Assembly (NCBI GenBank): GCA_022448585.1
Contig: JAKVCN010000014.1
Coordinates: 1 to 43,087 of the forward strand
Direction of reading: 5' to 3'
Length of the DNA: 43,087 bases
Origin: Puniceicoccaceae bacterium
Lineage (GTDB): Bacteria > Verrucomicrobiota > Verrucomicrobiia > Opitutales > Coraliomargaritaceae
The notes beneath the pieces are model-generated. The model had not been told where the DNA came from and did not search any database. It worked only from the letters and a program-made list of their open reading frames with translations. Positions 34,127-43,087 of this stretch are shown here, piece after piece. A program made the position numbers and the translations under genes. Every line of letters starts with the position of its first letter. Position 1 is the first letter of the stretch.

Positions 34127-35941
34127 TTATAAGTTTTTCAAAATTATTTGAAGTTGATCACGTGCAATTTTTAGATCTGCTTTTGTAGTGTTTTTTGAAA
34201 AATGAATAGCGTCGGCAGTGGAGAAGAATTCACTACTGATTTCTTGTGCCGATTTGTCTGCGATTAGTCCCTTAATTTCTTCACCAGTCGCGTTGCGAAA
34301 GTTAATCCCAGTTTTTCTCGTTGCTGCTAGACGTAATGCTAGCAGGGCTAGCTGGTAAAAATCATTGATATCTCTACATTTAAGCGATGCAGAAAATGCT
34401 TTTTTAAATTCTTTATTTGCAGCGTATTGTAGTGAGAAGACTGGATCGCAATTAAGTTTGCGGCGTTTTTGTAAATACAATCCAGTCATGAGCAGCGTAA
34501 TAAAAGCCAGAATATTTGCCAAATAATAATTAGGTGAGCGTAGTATCTCAGCGCAGTGGGGTAGAGGTTCCTTTTGCCTGTATTCTAGAGTAAGTAGCGC
34601 TTCTTCTGGGCTAAGCGTGCGGCTTAGCTGTAAGCTTTCATTATCTTTTATATCCACAACTAAGGTTTCCTCTGGCGAAGAAATTTCACCTTTTTGAACT
34701 GCTTGATTGGGACCTACTTCAATTTTTATCGGAGGACTAATGAGTTCTGTATATTCTTCAGTTTGTGGATCGAAAAATGAAAATGCAATTTTGGGTAATT
34801 CTTGCATTCCAGATTGGCGAGGTATAAAGATATAATCAAAACGTTTTGTACCTTCTAGCGTAAGTTCGTCTTTTGACTGGAAGGTTACCTCAGGACTGTA
34901 GTTTCTCCATTCGGATGTCTCTTCAATGGGTGGTTCTTGAATTCGGTCAAAGTTACCACGACCACTGATTTCGACAGAGAGCATGATAGGCTCGTCCACT
35001 TTTATAGATTGCAAGTCTGAGTAGACTTGCAGATTAAAATCTCCTATGGCTCCAGAAAAGCTATCAGGCTGTCCTATTTCTGGAAGTGCTTTTACCTCAA
35101 TCGATAAAGATTCAGAGCTTACATCGAAGAGTTCACTTCTTCCTACTAAATTATCCAAAAGGCTGCCACCGAATGGACTACGTATATTAAAAGGGTCTCT
35201 ACTTTGCGGCGATCGAACAGAGACTGTGAAATTGAATTCAAGAGGTTGCTGCCCAGTTCTTATTGGTGTTACATTAATCGGCCAAGAAAGCACACGGTAG
35301 CGTCGAGAATCTATTATTTGAATGCTTTCTGTCGGTGCGTTAAGATCTAATTCGCTCATGGCATAGCCATCGGCTTGGCCTTCGTATCCACTGATACCAG
35401 TTAAACTAATACTTGATTCAACAAAGAGATCAAGGGTAGTACTGTAACTTTGTCCAATGAACATCGATTTTGGTAAATCAGCTTTTAGTAAGAGTATCTC
35501 ATCTTGCGTAGGAGCAGCATCAGCTCCACGTTCGAGTACGGAAATAGATGCACTTTCTACAGTTTGCATTCCTCCCTTGTAGCTAAATTGAAATTCTGGA
35601 ATTTTATAGCTACCAGATCGATTTATTCGCACATCAAAAATTAGACTTTGCGTATTAGAGAACTGTCCTTTGCCATTGATGTAGTTCGTTTGTGTGCTAT
35701 TTGATACGCGTCCATTGACCAAATTAAGCTCACGTACAACAGGAATAGGGAGGGACTGAACTGACTCAGATTGTGGCATCGATGTGTCGCTCGAATCGAT
35801 TATTTCAACTATATACTGAGCACGATCACCTAGAGCTATTACTGCTGGATTAAAACGAGCATTGATAGTGATTTCACCGAATAAAGAAATAGCACCAAGC
35901 AAACAAAGTAGCGTGAGTAATATGGGGTTTTTATATGCCAT
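34127..35941 (-). CDS. BatD-like protein (oxygen tolerance family)
   Basis: A 604-residue BatD-family protein, a component of the Bacteroides aerotolerance (Bat) systems, whose exact function remains unclear. There is a signal peptide at residues 1-22, then a long beta-rich periplasmic part (about residues 25-455) with repeated YKIPEFQFSYKGG- and FDYIFIPRQSG-type strands. One membrane segment (about residues 470-487) is followed by a cytoplasmic tail. The start ATG is 5 nt after the batB/C stop and batE follows after 4 nt. The assignment rests on length, architecture and position between VWA and BatE-like genes. Confidence 0.82.
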   Translation of the reverse strand: MAYKNPILLTLLCLLGAISLFGEITINARFNPAVIALGDRAQYIVEIIDSSDTSMPQSESVQSLPIPVVRELNLVNGRVSNSTQTNYINGKGQFSNTQSLIFDVRINRSGSYKIPEFQFSYKGGMQTVESASISVLERGADAAPTQDEILLLKADLPKSMFIGQSYSTTLDLFVESSISLTGISGYEGQADGYAMSELDLNAPTESIQIIDSRRYRVLSWPINVTPIRTGQQPLEFNFTVSVRSPQSRDPFNIRSPFGGSLLDNLVGRSELFDVSSESLSIEVKALPEIGQPDSFSGAIGDFNLQVYSDLQSIKVDEPIMLSVEISGRGNFDRIQEPPIEETSEWRNYSPEVTFQSKDELTLEGTKRFDYIFIPRQSGMQELPKIAFSFFDPQTEEYTELISPPIKIEVGPNQAVQKGEISSPEETLVVDIKDNESLQLSRTLSPEEALLTLEYRQKEPLPHCAEILRSPNYYLANILAFITLLMTGLYLQKRRKLNCDPVFSLQYAANKEFKKAFSASLKCRDINDFYQLALLALRLAATRKTGINFRNATGEEIKGLIADKSAQEISSEFFSTADAIHFSKNTTKADLKIARDQLQIILKNL

Positions 35942-35946
35942 TATAG

Positions 35947-37935
35947 CTACCAGTCGCGATTGTCGCGCTGCTTGGACGTTGAGGATTCAGTGTACGGTAG
36001 AAGGCGCTCTTTACCACGTAGACTGTCGAGTAAATCTTTAGCTTCCGATAGATACATACCCTTGATTGTTTCCTCTTCAGCATTCTTTTCTGGTGCTTCA
36101 CTGGCGCTGTCTTTCTCAGCAGTGGCAGTCGATGTCTGCTCTTGCTCCTGCGATTCACTAGTTAGCTCATTCAGAGGCATGTCTTGGGAAACATCTGTAC
36201 TGGATTCAGGCAAGGTTGGATTATCTGACTGCTCGGAATCTGCTTGCGCACGATCCTCTACTGAGGATTGTGTGGATGCTTCTTCAGTAGAGTTTTGTTG
36301 TTGCTGCTGTTCTTGCTCTTGACGCTGACTGTCCTGCGCACTTTCTGAATTATTAGAATCCTCTGAAGATTGGTTATTTTCTTGGTTTTGTTCGTCTTGG
36401 GTGCTTGGATTTTCTTGGTTCTGATCGGATTCTTGGTTTTGCTGTTGTTGTTGTTCTTGATCTTGTAAATACGCCTCTAATGCTTCTCTGCGCAAGCGGA
36501 CATCTTCAGCGTCTTGATTAGCGGCAAGATCGGTTCGGTCGATCTCACTTGCTGAATTAAAGAGCGCTTCGGAAGTCTTCCAGTTTTTTATCGCTGCTGC
36601 ATAGTCCTGAGATTGGTAGGCTTTTTCTCCTAACTGAAAATTGGAATGTCCCATGTTGTACAATGCATCTCGTTGAAGTCGAAGATCTGTAGTTGACCGG
36701 ACTACCTGTGCTAGAGTTTTTTCTGCGAGAGCGTATTTTTCCTGTTTTAGCATTTGGTGAGCACTATTAAAAATTTCTCGAGCATCTAATGTGCTAGGGT
36801 TTCCCCCAAGTGATTCCATGTTATTGTCTAAATCTTTACTTAATTCCATATCATTAGTTAGGTCGTTTAATATTTCGCCAGCGCCCTTAGATTGACTAGG
36901 AATAAAAATCAGACTCGATACTAGGATAGTAACCATATTTTTCATTCGCTTGTGGCGTAGTACCGTCATTTCTAAGAGCAGAAATATAAATGCCACGGCA
37001 AGTGCCCACTGGTAACGTTCGATACGTAGCTCTTGTAACTCAGACTCGCGTTCTTTTCTCGGTAGATTAGCGATGACAGAGTTGTAGAGCTGCTCGAGCG
37101 ATTGGTCGTTAAGCTGGCAGTAACTAGCTTTTGTTATATTTGCTATTTCTTTTAAGGTGAGTTCATCCAGTTGGCTACGCACGGGTTGGCCTTGGGAATC
37201 TCGCACAAAGTGTTCACTACCATCTTCTTTGCGATTCTTTAGATATTCACCTTCTTTGGTTCCAATGCCGATAGTATATATTTTTATGCCTTCAGTAGTG
37301 ACTTTTTCAGCAGCCTTAAGTGCCTCCCCTGTGAGGTCTTCGCCATCAGTTAATAAGACCACGATTTTAACATTGTTATCTGGCGGAAAAGCTTTAGCTG
37401 CCTCCTCAATAGCGCTGCCTAAATTACTGCCTCCTATGGTCATAATTTTAGGGTCAATACTGGTTAAACTTTCTCTAAAAGCAGAATAATCTAGTGTTGG
37501 AGGAGTTTGTAAAAATGCACTTCCGGCAAATACAATAAGGCCGACTCGGTCACTTTCTAGTCGCTCGACCAGATCTAAAATAGCAAGTTTTGCTCGATCT
37601 AATCGAGTGGGTCGTAGATCCGTAGCTAACATACTTTTTGAACTATCGAGCGCAAAGACAATATCTAGGCTACGTGCTTTGCGCTCGGTCCATTCTACAC
37701 CATATTGAGGGCGTGCTAAAGCTACACCAATAAAAGCGACAGCGATTAATATGCATAATGCTCTAAGCAGAAGCCTTTTTTGACTCGTTTTAGTGGTTAA
37801 TTGAAGTAACAAACGCTCCGCTGCAAAACGACTTAGTAGCCAATCACGCTTCCTTAGTCCATAGGCAAGAAGTAAGCTAAAAGCGACAATTAATAACACT
37901 GCAATATATAGCCAGGTTGGGGATGCGAAGGTCAT
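35947..37935 (-). CDS. VWA-TPR fusion protein (BatB/BatC-like)
   Basis: A 662-residue protein joining the von Willebrand A domain of BatB with a TPR part like BatC. Membrane segments are at about residues 9-26 and 56-74. The MIDAS motif D97-S-S99-K-S101 is intact, and TDGED follows near 198-202. A third segment is near residue 312. TPR-like repeats are at about residues 392-470, and a Gln/Glu/Ser/Asn-rich low-complexity tail at about 490-620. In other groups BatB and BatC are separate, so this appears to be a fusion. It overlaps batA by 4 nt (ATGA) and precedes batD by 5 nt. Confidence 0.87.
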   Translation of the reverse strand: MTFASPTWLYIAVLLIVAFSLLLAYGLRKRDWLLSRFAAERLLLQLTTKTSQKRLLLRALCILIAVAFIGVALARPQYGVEWTERKARSLDIVFALDSSKSMLATDLRPTRLDRAKLAILDLVERLESDRVGLIVFAGSAFLQTPPTLDYSAFRESLTSIDPKIMTIGGSNLGSAIEEAAKAFPPDNNVKIVVLLTDGEDLTGEALKAAEKVTTEGIKIYTIGIGTKEGEYLKNRKEDGSEHFVRDSQGQPVRSQLDELTLKEIANITKASYCQLNDQSLEQLYNSVIANLPRKERESELQELRIERYQWALAVAFIFLLLEMTVLRHKRMKNMVTILVSSLIFIPSQSKGAGEILNDLTNDMELSKDLDNNMESLGGNPSTLDAREIFNSAHQMLKQEKYALAEKTLAQVVRSTTDLRLQRDALYNMGHSNFQLGEKAYQSQDYAAAIKNWKTSEALFNSASEIDRTDLAANQDAEDVRLRREALEAYLQDQEQQQQQNQESDQNQENPSTQDEQNQENNQSSEDSNNSESAQDSQRQEQEQQQQQNSTEEASTQSSVEDRAQADSEQSDNPTLPESSTDVSQDMPLNELTSESQEQEQTSTATAEKDSASEAPEKNAEEETIKGMYLSEAKDLLDSLRGKERLLPYTESSTSKQRDNRDW

Positions 37936-38969
37936 GGTAATCTTCTATAACGAGTATTCAATAAGCCTTGCTCGAGCGAGAGTAGGAGTAGAGCAATTAA
38001 ACAAGGCCAAATAAATAGTTCTGTAAAACTAGCGTAACTTCGTAACTCAACTTCGGTCTTTTCGAGAGTATCAATCTCATTGTATATTTTTTTTAATTCA
38101 CCACCACGCTTAGCGCTGTAAAATTGACCGCCAGTAATGCTCGCTATTTCACTTAACTCAGTTTCGTCGTAATTAGATTGATCTTTGCGTCCCCTGTATA
38201 GAGGTTGGTTTTTATCATCTCGTATAACACGCCCAGTACGGTCTGTTTCAGCGACTGGCACAGTTCCTTTTTGACCTGTCGCAATCGCGTAGATTTTTAC
38301 CCCATAGGAAACAGCCGCTTCTGCTGCACCCATTGGAGAAATAGTCCCAGCATTGTTTTCGCCATCGGTAAGAAGAACTATAACTCTGCTTCTAGCTTCA
38401 TGGTCGCGAAGGCGATTCACACTTGCACCAATTGCAGTACCAATTGCAGTGCCTCCTCCATTGATTTCTCCTAGTTCGAGGCGTTGTAAATTCTTTTTTA
38501 GCCAGTCATGATTTAAGGTGAGTGGACTCACAACATAGGCATCTACTGCAAATACGACTAAGGCAATTCGATCATGTGGTCTTTGATCAATGAAATCAAG
38601 TACCACGTTTTTTGCGGCATCTAGACGAGTAACAATATTGTCCTGTGTAGATAGATCCAAAGCTCGCATTGATCCAGACAGGTCCAATGTTAGCACAATA
38701 TCAATACCTTCAACATTTGTACTTTCATTCATTTTTCCTAATTGCGGCCTTGCGAGGGCAGCAATAACGAATGCAAGTATGAATAATCGAATCATTAGCA
38801 TCCAGACACCTGCTCGACTGCGTCTGCAGTGACTGATTTCTTTAAATAAAGCAGTACTGGAAAATTGAACAGATGCTTCAGGACCTGTTTTTCCAAATAA
38901 AAAAGCGATAAAAGGTAAACAAAGCAGCAACCATAAAAATGCGGGATCTTTGAAATGAAAAAATTCCAT
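37932..38969 (-). CDS. BatA-like von Willebrand A-domain membrane protein
   Basis: A 345-residue BatA-like protein with membrane segments at about residues 10-26 and 55-73, a VWA domain with intact MIDAS D96-L-S98-G-S100, TDGENNAG further on (about residues 195-202), and a C-terminal membrane segment (about residues 320-337). It is presumably exposed to the periplasm and binds partners through the metal site. A strong AGGAGG ribosome-binding site precedes its ATG, which overlaps the stop of the DUF4381 gene by 1 nt. It overlaps batB/C by 4 nt downstream. The VWA pair is characteristic of Bat operons. Confidence 0.9.
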   Translation of the reverse strand: MEFFHFKDPAFLWLLLCLPFIAFLFGKTGPEASVQFSSTALFKEISHCRRSRAGVWMLMIRLFILAFVIAALARPQLGKMNESTNVEGIDIVLTLDLSGSMRALDLSTQDNIVTRLDAAKNVVLDFIDQRPHDRIALVVFAVDAYVVSPLTLNHDWLKKNLQRLELGEINGGGTAIGTAIGASVNRLRDHEARSRVIVLLTDGENNAGTISPMGAAEAAVSYGVKIYAIATGQKGTVPVAETDRTGRVIRDDKNQPLYRGRKDQSNYDETELSEIASITGGQFYSAKRGGELKKIYNEIDTLEKTEVELRSYASFTELFIWPCLIALLLLSLEQGLLNTRYRRLP

Positions 38970-39538
38970 TATCTTGGTTCCTCCTGTATTGTTGGTTGCA
39001 GTTCACCTATAATTTCTTTTGCCATATCGATTAATTCTCTGCGCGCTTTTAAATCCAGTGATACTTGGCTAAATTTTGCATGATTGCACATTTCCCAGAA
39101 TTTACTTAGTTTCTGCGATTGGGTATTATTTATTTTAAGTCTGCAACTAATCGCCTCATAACTGCCATCACTAATTGTGATCTTAAACGAGTGCTTTAAA
39201 AATAAGCGCATAACATCCAATAAATTTTCTGCTAATTCAGAGCTAGTACTGTCTTGATTTATTGCATTTAGAAGGATTGCCTCTTCGTAATGATCCGGTT
39301 CAGTGTCCTCGAGAATACTTTTTCTAGAGCGCCAAAAAAACAAATATAGCAGTAGGGCGATAACTACTGCAGTAGCGATTACAAGAAGCGTACTCTGCCA
39401 TATTTCTAAAAGCATAATTTCTACCGGCGCTCTTACTCTTTCCAGTGAAGGCCCTTCTGGTAATTCAGGTAATGTATTGCCGATCGGCAAATTACCAAGC
39501 GGACCATTAGGTACAGGGTGAATATTTTTTAATGGCAT
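38969..39538 (-). CDS. DUF4381-like membrane protein of the Bat cluster
   Basis: A 189-residue protein of the type found between DUF58 and BatA genes. It has a proline-rich N-terminal part (residues 1-40, [17 protein letters not shown]), one membrane segment (about residues 48-70) and a cytoplasmic part with a helical region. The frame extends to 39610, but the ATG at 39538 lies 4 nt after the DUF58 stop and gives the usual form. The function is unknown. Its stop overlaps the batA start by 1 nt, so the proteins are probably made together. Family assignment rests mainly on position and topology. Confidence 0.7.
   Translation of the reverse strand: MPLKNIHPVPNGPLGNLPIGNTLPELPEGPSLERVRAPVEIMLLEIWQSTLLVIATAVVIALLLYLFFWRSRKSILEDTEPDHYEEAILLNAINQDSTSSELAENLLDVMRLFLKHSFKITISDGSYEAISCRLKINNTQSQKLSKFWEMCNHAKFSQVSLDLKARRELIDMAKEIIGELQPTIQEEPR
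38980..38985 (-). promoter_or_regulatory. strong Shine-Dalgarno site of batA
   Basis: AGGAGG on the minus strand is 10 nt upstream of the batA ATG and lies inside the end of the DUF4381 gene. It is one of the few consensus sites in the window and supports the batA start. Confidence 0.8.
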
Positions 39539-39542
39539 TGTA

Positions 39543-40424
39543 TTAGTTGCGAGAAGCGCGCCGAGCCATAAGTTCACGAAGTGCTGGTAGATAGGCTTGG
39601 TCGGTCCCAATTTCTACATAGTCTAGACCTTTCTGTAGCATTTGTTTATTAAATAAGTACTGCCGCTGTTTTGCTTGATTTTGGTAGCGCTTTCGTACAT
39701 CCGAATCGGCTGTATTCACTTCGATAAGTTCACCTGTTTCTGCATCTTCTAGAGTAATCAATCCAACATCAGGTACTTCGCTCTCTCGAGGATCGGTTAA
39801 CGCAATGCTAATTAGGTCGTGTCGCTGGTTTGTGAGAGATAATTTAGCGTAAGTATCCGAGTCAGTTTGTAAAAAATCAGAAATTAAAAAGACGACACTT
39901 TTATGTTTTTGTACTCGATTTAAGTAATCTAGGGCTGCCTTGTGATTGGTTTCACGGCCTTGCGGTTGGTGGAATAATATATCACGAATAAGTCTCAAAA
40001 TATGGCTTCGACCCTTTTTCGGAGGTATGTAGTGCTCGACCTCATGAGTGTATAGTAATATGCCAACTTTGTCGTTATTTAGGGTTGCAGAGTATGCTAG
40101 AACACTAGCTATTTCTGCAGCATATTCTCGCTTGCTTTGTTTAACAGAACCAAAGATTCCAGAGGCGCTTAAATCAATAACAAGCATGAGGGTAAGTTCA
40201 CGCTCCTCGCGAAATACTTTAATAAATGGCTTGCCCATTTTAGCGCTTACGTTCCAGTCGATACTGCGCACGTCGTCGCCTAAAGAGTACTCACGTACCT
40301 CTTCGAAATCCATTCCTCTTCCTTTAAATGAACTGTGATAGGCACCACTAATAGAATCAGTCACCAAACTTCGAGTACGAATTTCTAAGCGACGAACTTT
40401 ATTAATTATATCGGACGATTTCAC
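39543..40424 (-). CDS. DUF58-domain protein
   Basis: A DUF58 protein of 293 residues, a family regularly found with MoxR ATPases and VWA proteins. The conserved part is FKGRGMDFEEVREYSLGDDVRSIDWNVSAKMGKPFIKVFREERELTLMLVIDLSASG (about residues 35-90), which resembles a VWA fold with the aspartate and serines of a metal site. The start is uncertain: a TTG at 40445 adds seven residues, and I prefer the GTG at 40424, close to the usual N-terminus. No Shine-Dalgarno sequence supports either. It lies between moxR (60 nt upstream) and the DUF4381 gene. Confidence 0.85.
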   Translation of the reverse strand: MKSSDIINKVRRLEIRTRSLVTDSISGAYHSSFKGRGMDFEEVREYSLGDDVRSIDWNVSAKMGKPFIKVFREERELTLMLVIDLSASGIFGSVKQSKREYAAEIASVLAYSATLNNDKVGILLYTHEVEHYIPPKKGRSHILRLIRDILFHQPQGRETNHKAALDYLNRVQKHKSVVFLISDFLQTDSDTYAKLSLTNQRHDLISIALTDPRESEVPDVGLITLEDAETGELIEVNTADSDVRKRYQNQAKQRQYLFNKQMLQKGLDYVEIGTDQAYLPALRELMARRASRN

Positions 40425-40484
40425 GGTTATAATTCTATGAAGCAATCACTAGTTTTAGCGAATCTTTGGTATGATAATAAGACT

Positions 40485-41480
40485 TTAAGGAACAGGAACT
40501 GCTTCAAAAATATTTTGCACTAAGTCTTCACTAGAGATGTCTTCTGCTTCTGCTTCATAGCTCGGTATCACTCTATGGCGGAGTACATCCATACCGATTT
40601 CTTTAATGTCTTGAGGTATTACATAAGCTCGTCCTTGTAAGATTGCCCAAGCTTTAGCTGCAAGCGTGAGGCTAATAGTTGCACGAGGACTTGCTCCAAA
40701 TTGTAAATATTGACCAATTTTTAATTTGAACTCGCTTGGGTGGCGAGTCGCTGAAATTAAATTAACAATGTAATCTTTGATTTTTTCATCCACGTAAATC
40801 CCGTTAACTTTTTTTCGGGCTTCTTGAATCTCTTTTAGCGTTGTGACTGGATTGACCTCTGTGTCTGGGTTTGTAGATGCCATTCGGTCGAGTATTGCTC
40901 TTTCCTCTGACTTGGTAGGGTAATCAACTTTAAGTTTAAGCATGAAGCGATCCACCTGTGCTTCGGGTAGAGGATAAGTGCCTTCTTGGTCAATTGGATT
41001 TTCAGTCGCTAAAACTAAGAATGGCTTTGGAAGTTTATAAGTTTGTTCTCCCAGAGTTACTTGTCGCTCCTGCATTGCTTCGAGTAGTGCACTTTGTACT
41101 TTTGCAGGTGCACGATTAATTTCATCTGCAAGAATAAGATTTGCAAAAATGGGGCCTTTACGAGTTTCAAAACAACTCTCTTTAGGATTATAGATAAGAG
41201 TACCAATGACATCTGCAGGGAGTAGATCAGGAGTGAATTGGATACGCTTGAAATGTGCATCTGTAGCCGCTGCCAAAGTTCGTATGCTTAGGGTCTTGGC
41301 TAAACCAGGGACACCTTCTAATAGAACATGCCCATCAGCAAGTAGACCTATGATCAAGCGGTCGATAAGGTAAGTTTGTGCAACAATTACACGACCTATC
41401 TCATTGCGTAATTTGGGAATCCAATCCAGCGAATTAATAGCATCTGGATTGCTATGATTAGACGTATTTTGCTGACTCAT
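40485..41480 (-). CDS. moxR: MoxR-family AAA+ ATPase
   Basis: A 331-residue AAA+ ATPase of the MoxR family, thought to act as a chaperone or activator for VWA-domain partners. Walker A is GVPGLAKT (residues 56-63), Walker B LADEINRAP (about residues 117-125), and the sensor motif ATENPIDQEGTYPLPEAQVDRFM is intact. The C-terminal lid part is present. It is the first gene of the Bat cluster, whose VWA proteins and DUF58 protein are the likely partners. A promoter-like TATAAT lies 26 nt before its ATG. Confidence 0.93.
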   Translation of the reverse strand: MSQQNTSNHSNPDAINSLDWIPKLRNEIGRVIVAQTYLIDRLIIGLLADGHVLLEGVPGLAKTLSIRTLAAATDAHFKRIQFTPDLLPADVIGTLIYNPKESCFETRKGPIFANLILADEINRAPAKVQSALLEAMQERQVTLGEQTYKLPKPFLVLATENPIDQEGTYPLPEAQVDRFMLKLKVDYPTKSEERAILDRMASTNPDTEVNPVTTLKEIQEARKKVNGIYVDEKIKDYIVNLISATRHPSEFKLKIGQYLQFGASPRATISLTLAAKAWAILQGRAYVIPQDIKEIGMDVLRHRVIPSYEAEAEDISSEDLVQNIFEAVPVP

Positions 41481-41505
41481 GTGTTAAGATTATTTTTGCT
41501 TGAAA

Positions 41506-41536
41506 ATTATAATTTTAGGTCATCGGTTTACGACAA
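41506..41536 (-). promoter_or_regulatory. putative promoter of the moxR/bat cluster
   Basis: On the minus strand a perfect TATAAT (41506-41511) is 19 nt from TTGTCG (41531-41536). Transcription would begin about 20 nt before the moxR ATG. The spacing is longer than optimal. The A+T-rich -10 region is nearly symmetrical, so it also reads TATAAT on the plus strand (41508-41513), where a role for the regulator gene at 41608 is possible. Confidence 0.4.
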
Positions 41537-41607
41537 GAATGAAAGTAAAATGTTTCGTAAAAAACCAAGGATTGATTAATCATTAAAAATGTGTCTTATT
41601 GTCACAC

Positions 41608-42984
41608 ATGCCTGCAACCTTATTAATTGTTGATGATGAGAAAAATACTCGAGAAGGGCTAGGTTTAGCTCTTGAGGATAGTTATGATGTATATCTAGCT
41701 TCTGGTGCAGAGGAAGCGTTTAACTTAATGGAAGCAGAAACTTTCGACGTTGTTCTGACTGACTTACGCATGGCTGGAAAATCGGGACTTAAAGTAATAG
41801 ATCATGCATTATTGCTTCCAATTCAGCCGATTTGTATCATGATGACAGCGTATGGCAATGTGGAGACTGCCGTGGAAGCTATGCGAAGGGGTGCCTTCGA
41901 TTTCTTAACAAAACCAGTTAACCTTGAGAAGCTAGAGATTGTAATTAAGCGCGCTATAAAAACACGCTCAATTGAGAGTGAAAATGTGCAATTACAGGAG
42001 CGTCTAGAGCAGAAATATAGTTTTACTGGTATTGTTGGTAACTCACCTAGTCTCGTCGAAGTATTGGATAAAGTTAAGTTAGTCGCACCATCCAAGGCTA
42101 CCATCTTATTAGAAGGAGAAACTGGAACTGGTAAGGAATTGATTGCACAATCAATACATCAAAATAGCGATCGTTCACGAAAAGCCTTTGTCCCAGTACA
42201 TTGTGCTGCATTGGCGACAAACTTGTTAGAAAGTGAACTATTTGGGCATGAAAAAGGGGCTTTTACTGGCGCAACAGAGCGTCGTATCGGTCGTTTTGAG
42301 GCTGCTGACTGTGGAACTTTGTTTCTTGATGAGATCGGAGAAATTGATGCAACTATTCAAGTTAAACTCTTGCGCTTTCTAGAAACACGTAGTTTTGAAC
42401 GGCTTGGTAGTTCTAAACAAGTAGAAGTTGATGTGCGTTTAGTTTGCGCGACTAATCGTAATCTAGAAGAAATGGTGGAGCGTGGTGAATTCAGGGAGGA
42501 TCTACTCTACAGATTGAATGTGATTTGCATTTCTCTCCCACCGTTACGAGAGAGGCCGGAAGATATTGTCACATTGTTACTGCACTACACACAGTATTTT
42601 AGTGAGCAAAATGGATTTAGCGCGGTTAAACTTAGTGATGGCGCTTTATCAGTACTCAGTGCTTACACTTGGCCTGGAAATATTCGTCAATTACGCAATT
42701 TTTGTGAAAATATAGTTATTTTAAAGCGTGGATCTGAAATAAATGAGTACGACTTGGACCCTATTTATCAATTAAATCCTTCTTCTTTAGCATCTGAAAA
42801 TGAGCACTCAGGGATTGCGAGTAACTCGACGCTAAGTAAATCTGAAAATGAGAAGCGCCTACTGCGCAATGCACTAATTAAGTCGAATGGTAACCGTACG
42901 AAAGCTGCAGATTTACTGGGGATTAGTCGACGTACTTTACACAGAAAATTAATTAAATGGCCTGAATTAGATGTGACTTTTTAA
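41608..42984 (+). CDS. sigma-54-dependent NtrC-family response regulator
   Basis: A 458-residue activator with three domains. The receiver domain spans about residues 4-115, with the phosphoacceptor D52 and the acidic pair VDDE at 8-11. The AAA+ domain spans about residues 140-370, with Walker A GETGTGKE (170-177) and the sigma-54-contacting GAFTGA loop at 217-222. The Fis-type HTH is at the end (NRTKAADLLGISRRTLHRKL). A TTG at 41599 is ignored in favour of the ATG at 41608. Its sensor kinase is not in the window. It is divergent from moxR. The target genes are unknown, and I found no clear -24/-12 promoter. Confidence 0.93.
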   Translation: MPATLLIVDDEKNTREGLGLALEDSYDVYLASGAEEAFNLMEAETFDVVLTDLRMAGKSGLKVIDHALLLPIQPICIMMTAYGNVETAVEAMRRGAFDFLTKPVNLEKLEIVIKRAIKTRSIESENVQLQERLEQKYSFTGIVGNSPSLVEVLDKVKLVAPSKATILLEGETGTGKELIAQSIHQNSDRSRKAFVPVHCAALATNLLESELFGHEKGAFTGATERRIGRFEAADCGTLFLDEIGEIDATIQVKLLRFLETRSFERLGSSKQVEVDVRLVCATNRNLEEMVERGEFREDLLYRLNVICISLPPLRERPEDIVTLLLHYTQYFSEQNGFSAVKLSDGALSVLSAYTWPGNIRQLRNFCENIVILKRGSEINEYDLDPIYQLNPSSLASENEHSGIASNSTLSKSENEKRLLRNALIKSNGNRTKAADLLGISRRTLHRKLIKWPELDVTF

Positions 42985-43087
42985 GCTTCATCGTGCATAC
43001 ATCGATAGCTATTGGTTTGACATGAATACTGATACAATTCGTTATTTGATAACCTCTTGATTGGCATGAGCTTTAATCTTAAAACAG
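42985..43087. other. window end, unassigned
   Basis: No gene is supported here. A perfect TTGACA (43017-43022) is 17 nt from CGTTAT (43040-43045), a poor -10, so a promoter is possible but weak. Confidence 0.25.

Noticed and set aside
35960-36322. 120-codon serine-rich frame on the plus strand
   Set aside because: It is the antisense of the Q/E/S-rich tail of BatB/C; composition follows from the CAG/CAA-rich coding sequence.
1-43087. tRNA, rRNA, phage, transposon or toxin-antitoxin genes
   Set aside because: I looked for cloverleaf-like folds, transposase and integrase motifs, inverted-repeat ends and small paired ORFs, and saw none that could be supported by eye.

Overview
The window looks like a chromosomal segment of a low-to-moderate G+C Gram-negative bacterium. 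Outer-membrane biology is shown by a TonB-dependent receptor, a TolQ/TolR/TonB set and a second ExbB/ExbD pair. Gene content and order (MoxR-DUF58-DUF4381-BatA-BatB/C-BatD-BatE, GlgA with a GH13 pullulanase-type enzyme, an HtpG with a basic tail) fit Verrucomicrobiota, perhaps Opitutae. That placement is inference from gene content; there is no rRNA or other phylogenetic marker here. I see no tRNA, rRNA, CRISPR array, insertion sequence, integrase or phage gene. This is mostly housekeeping DNA with tightly packed genes, and I found no convincing undescribed multi-gene system.

Layout. 1-1.7 kb: ygfZ-like gene, an overlapping 71-codon ORF and an HU-type DNA-binding protein with its own promoter and terminator. 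1.85-5.0 kb: leuC-leuD (leucine synthesis) and an ExbB/ExbD pair. 5.0-12.4 kb: mostly minus strand, with a SIS-domain protein, an AEC transporter, ilvA, a plus-strand TPMT-like methyltransferase, a SRAP protein, and pfkB-family kinase-tmk-holB. 12.5-14.95 kb, plus: tolQ-tolR-tonB and a MarR regulator preceded by a palindrome. 15.0-23.7 kb, minus: tsaE-thiL, xthA, mnmA, pullulanase-type debranching enzyme, glgA and a fatty-acid desaturase with a C-terminal coiled coil. 24.1-27.3 kb, plus: gap-pgk-tpiA, followed by trmL. 27.9-30.7 kb, minus: an EamA permease and a TonB-dependent receptor. 30.8-31.3 kb, plus: msrA. 31.3-41.5 kb, minus: htpG and the seven-gene MoxR/Bat cluster. 41.6-43.0 kb, plus: a sigma-54-dependent response regulator.

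How the genes fit together. Glycogen handling (glgA, pullulanase) sits beside lower glycolysis (gap, pgk, tpiA). Leucine and isoleucine synthesis are represented by leuCD and ilvA. TolQ/R/TonB and ExbB/D could energise the TonB-dependent receptor. The MoxR/Bat cluster with HtpG and, convergently, MsrA forms a stress and envelope block. Translation starts are mostly without a recognisable Shine-Dalgarno sequence, and several genes begin with GTG or TTG or have ambiguous starts. The more unusual points are the histone-H1-like repeat tail on HtpG, the fused and Q/E/S-rich BatB/C, the coiled-coil tail on the desaturase, a long terminator hairpin between gap and pgk, and palindromes at the marR and TonB-receptor promoters.
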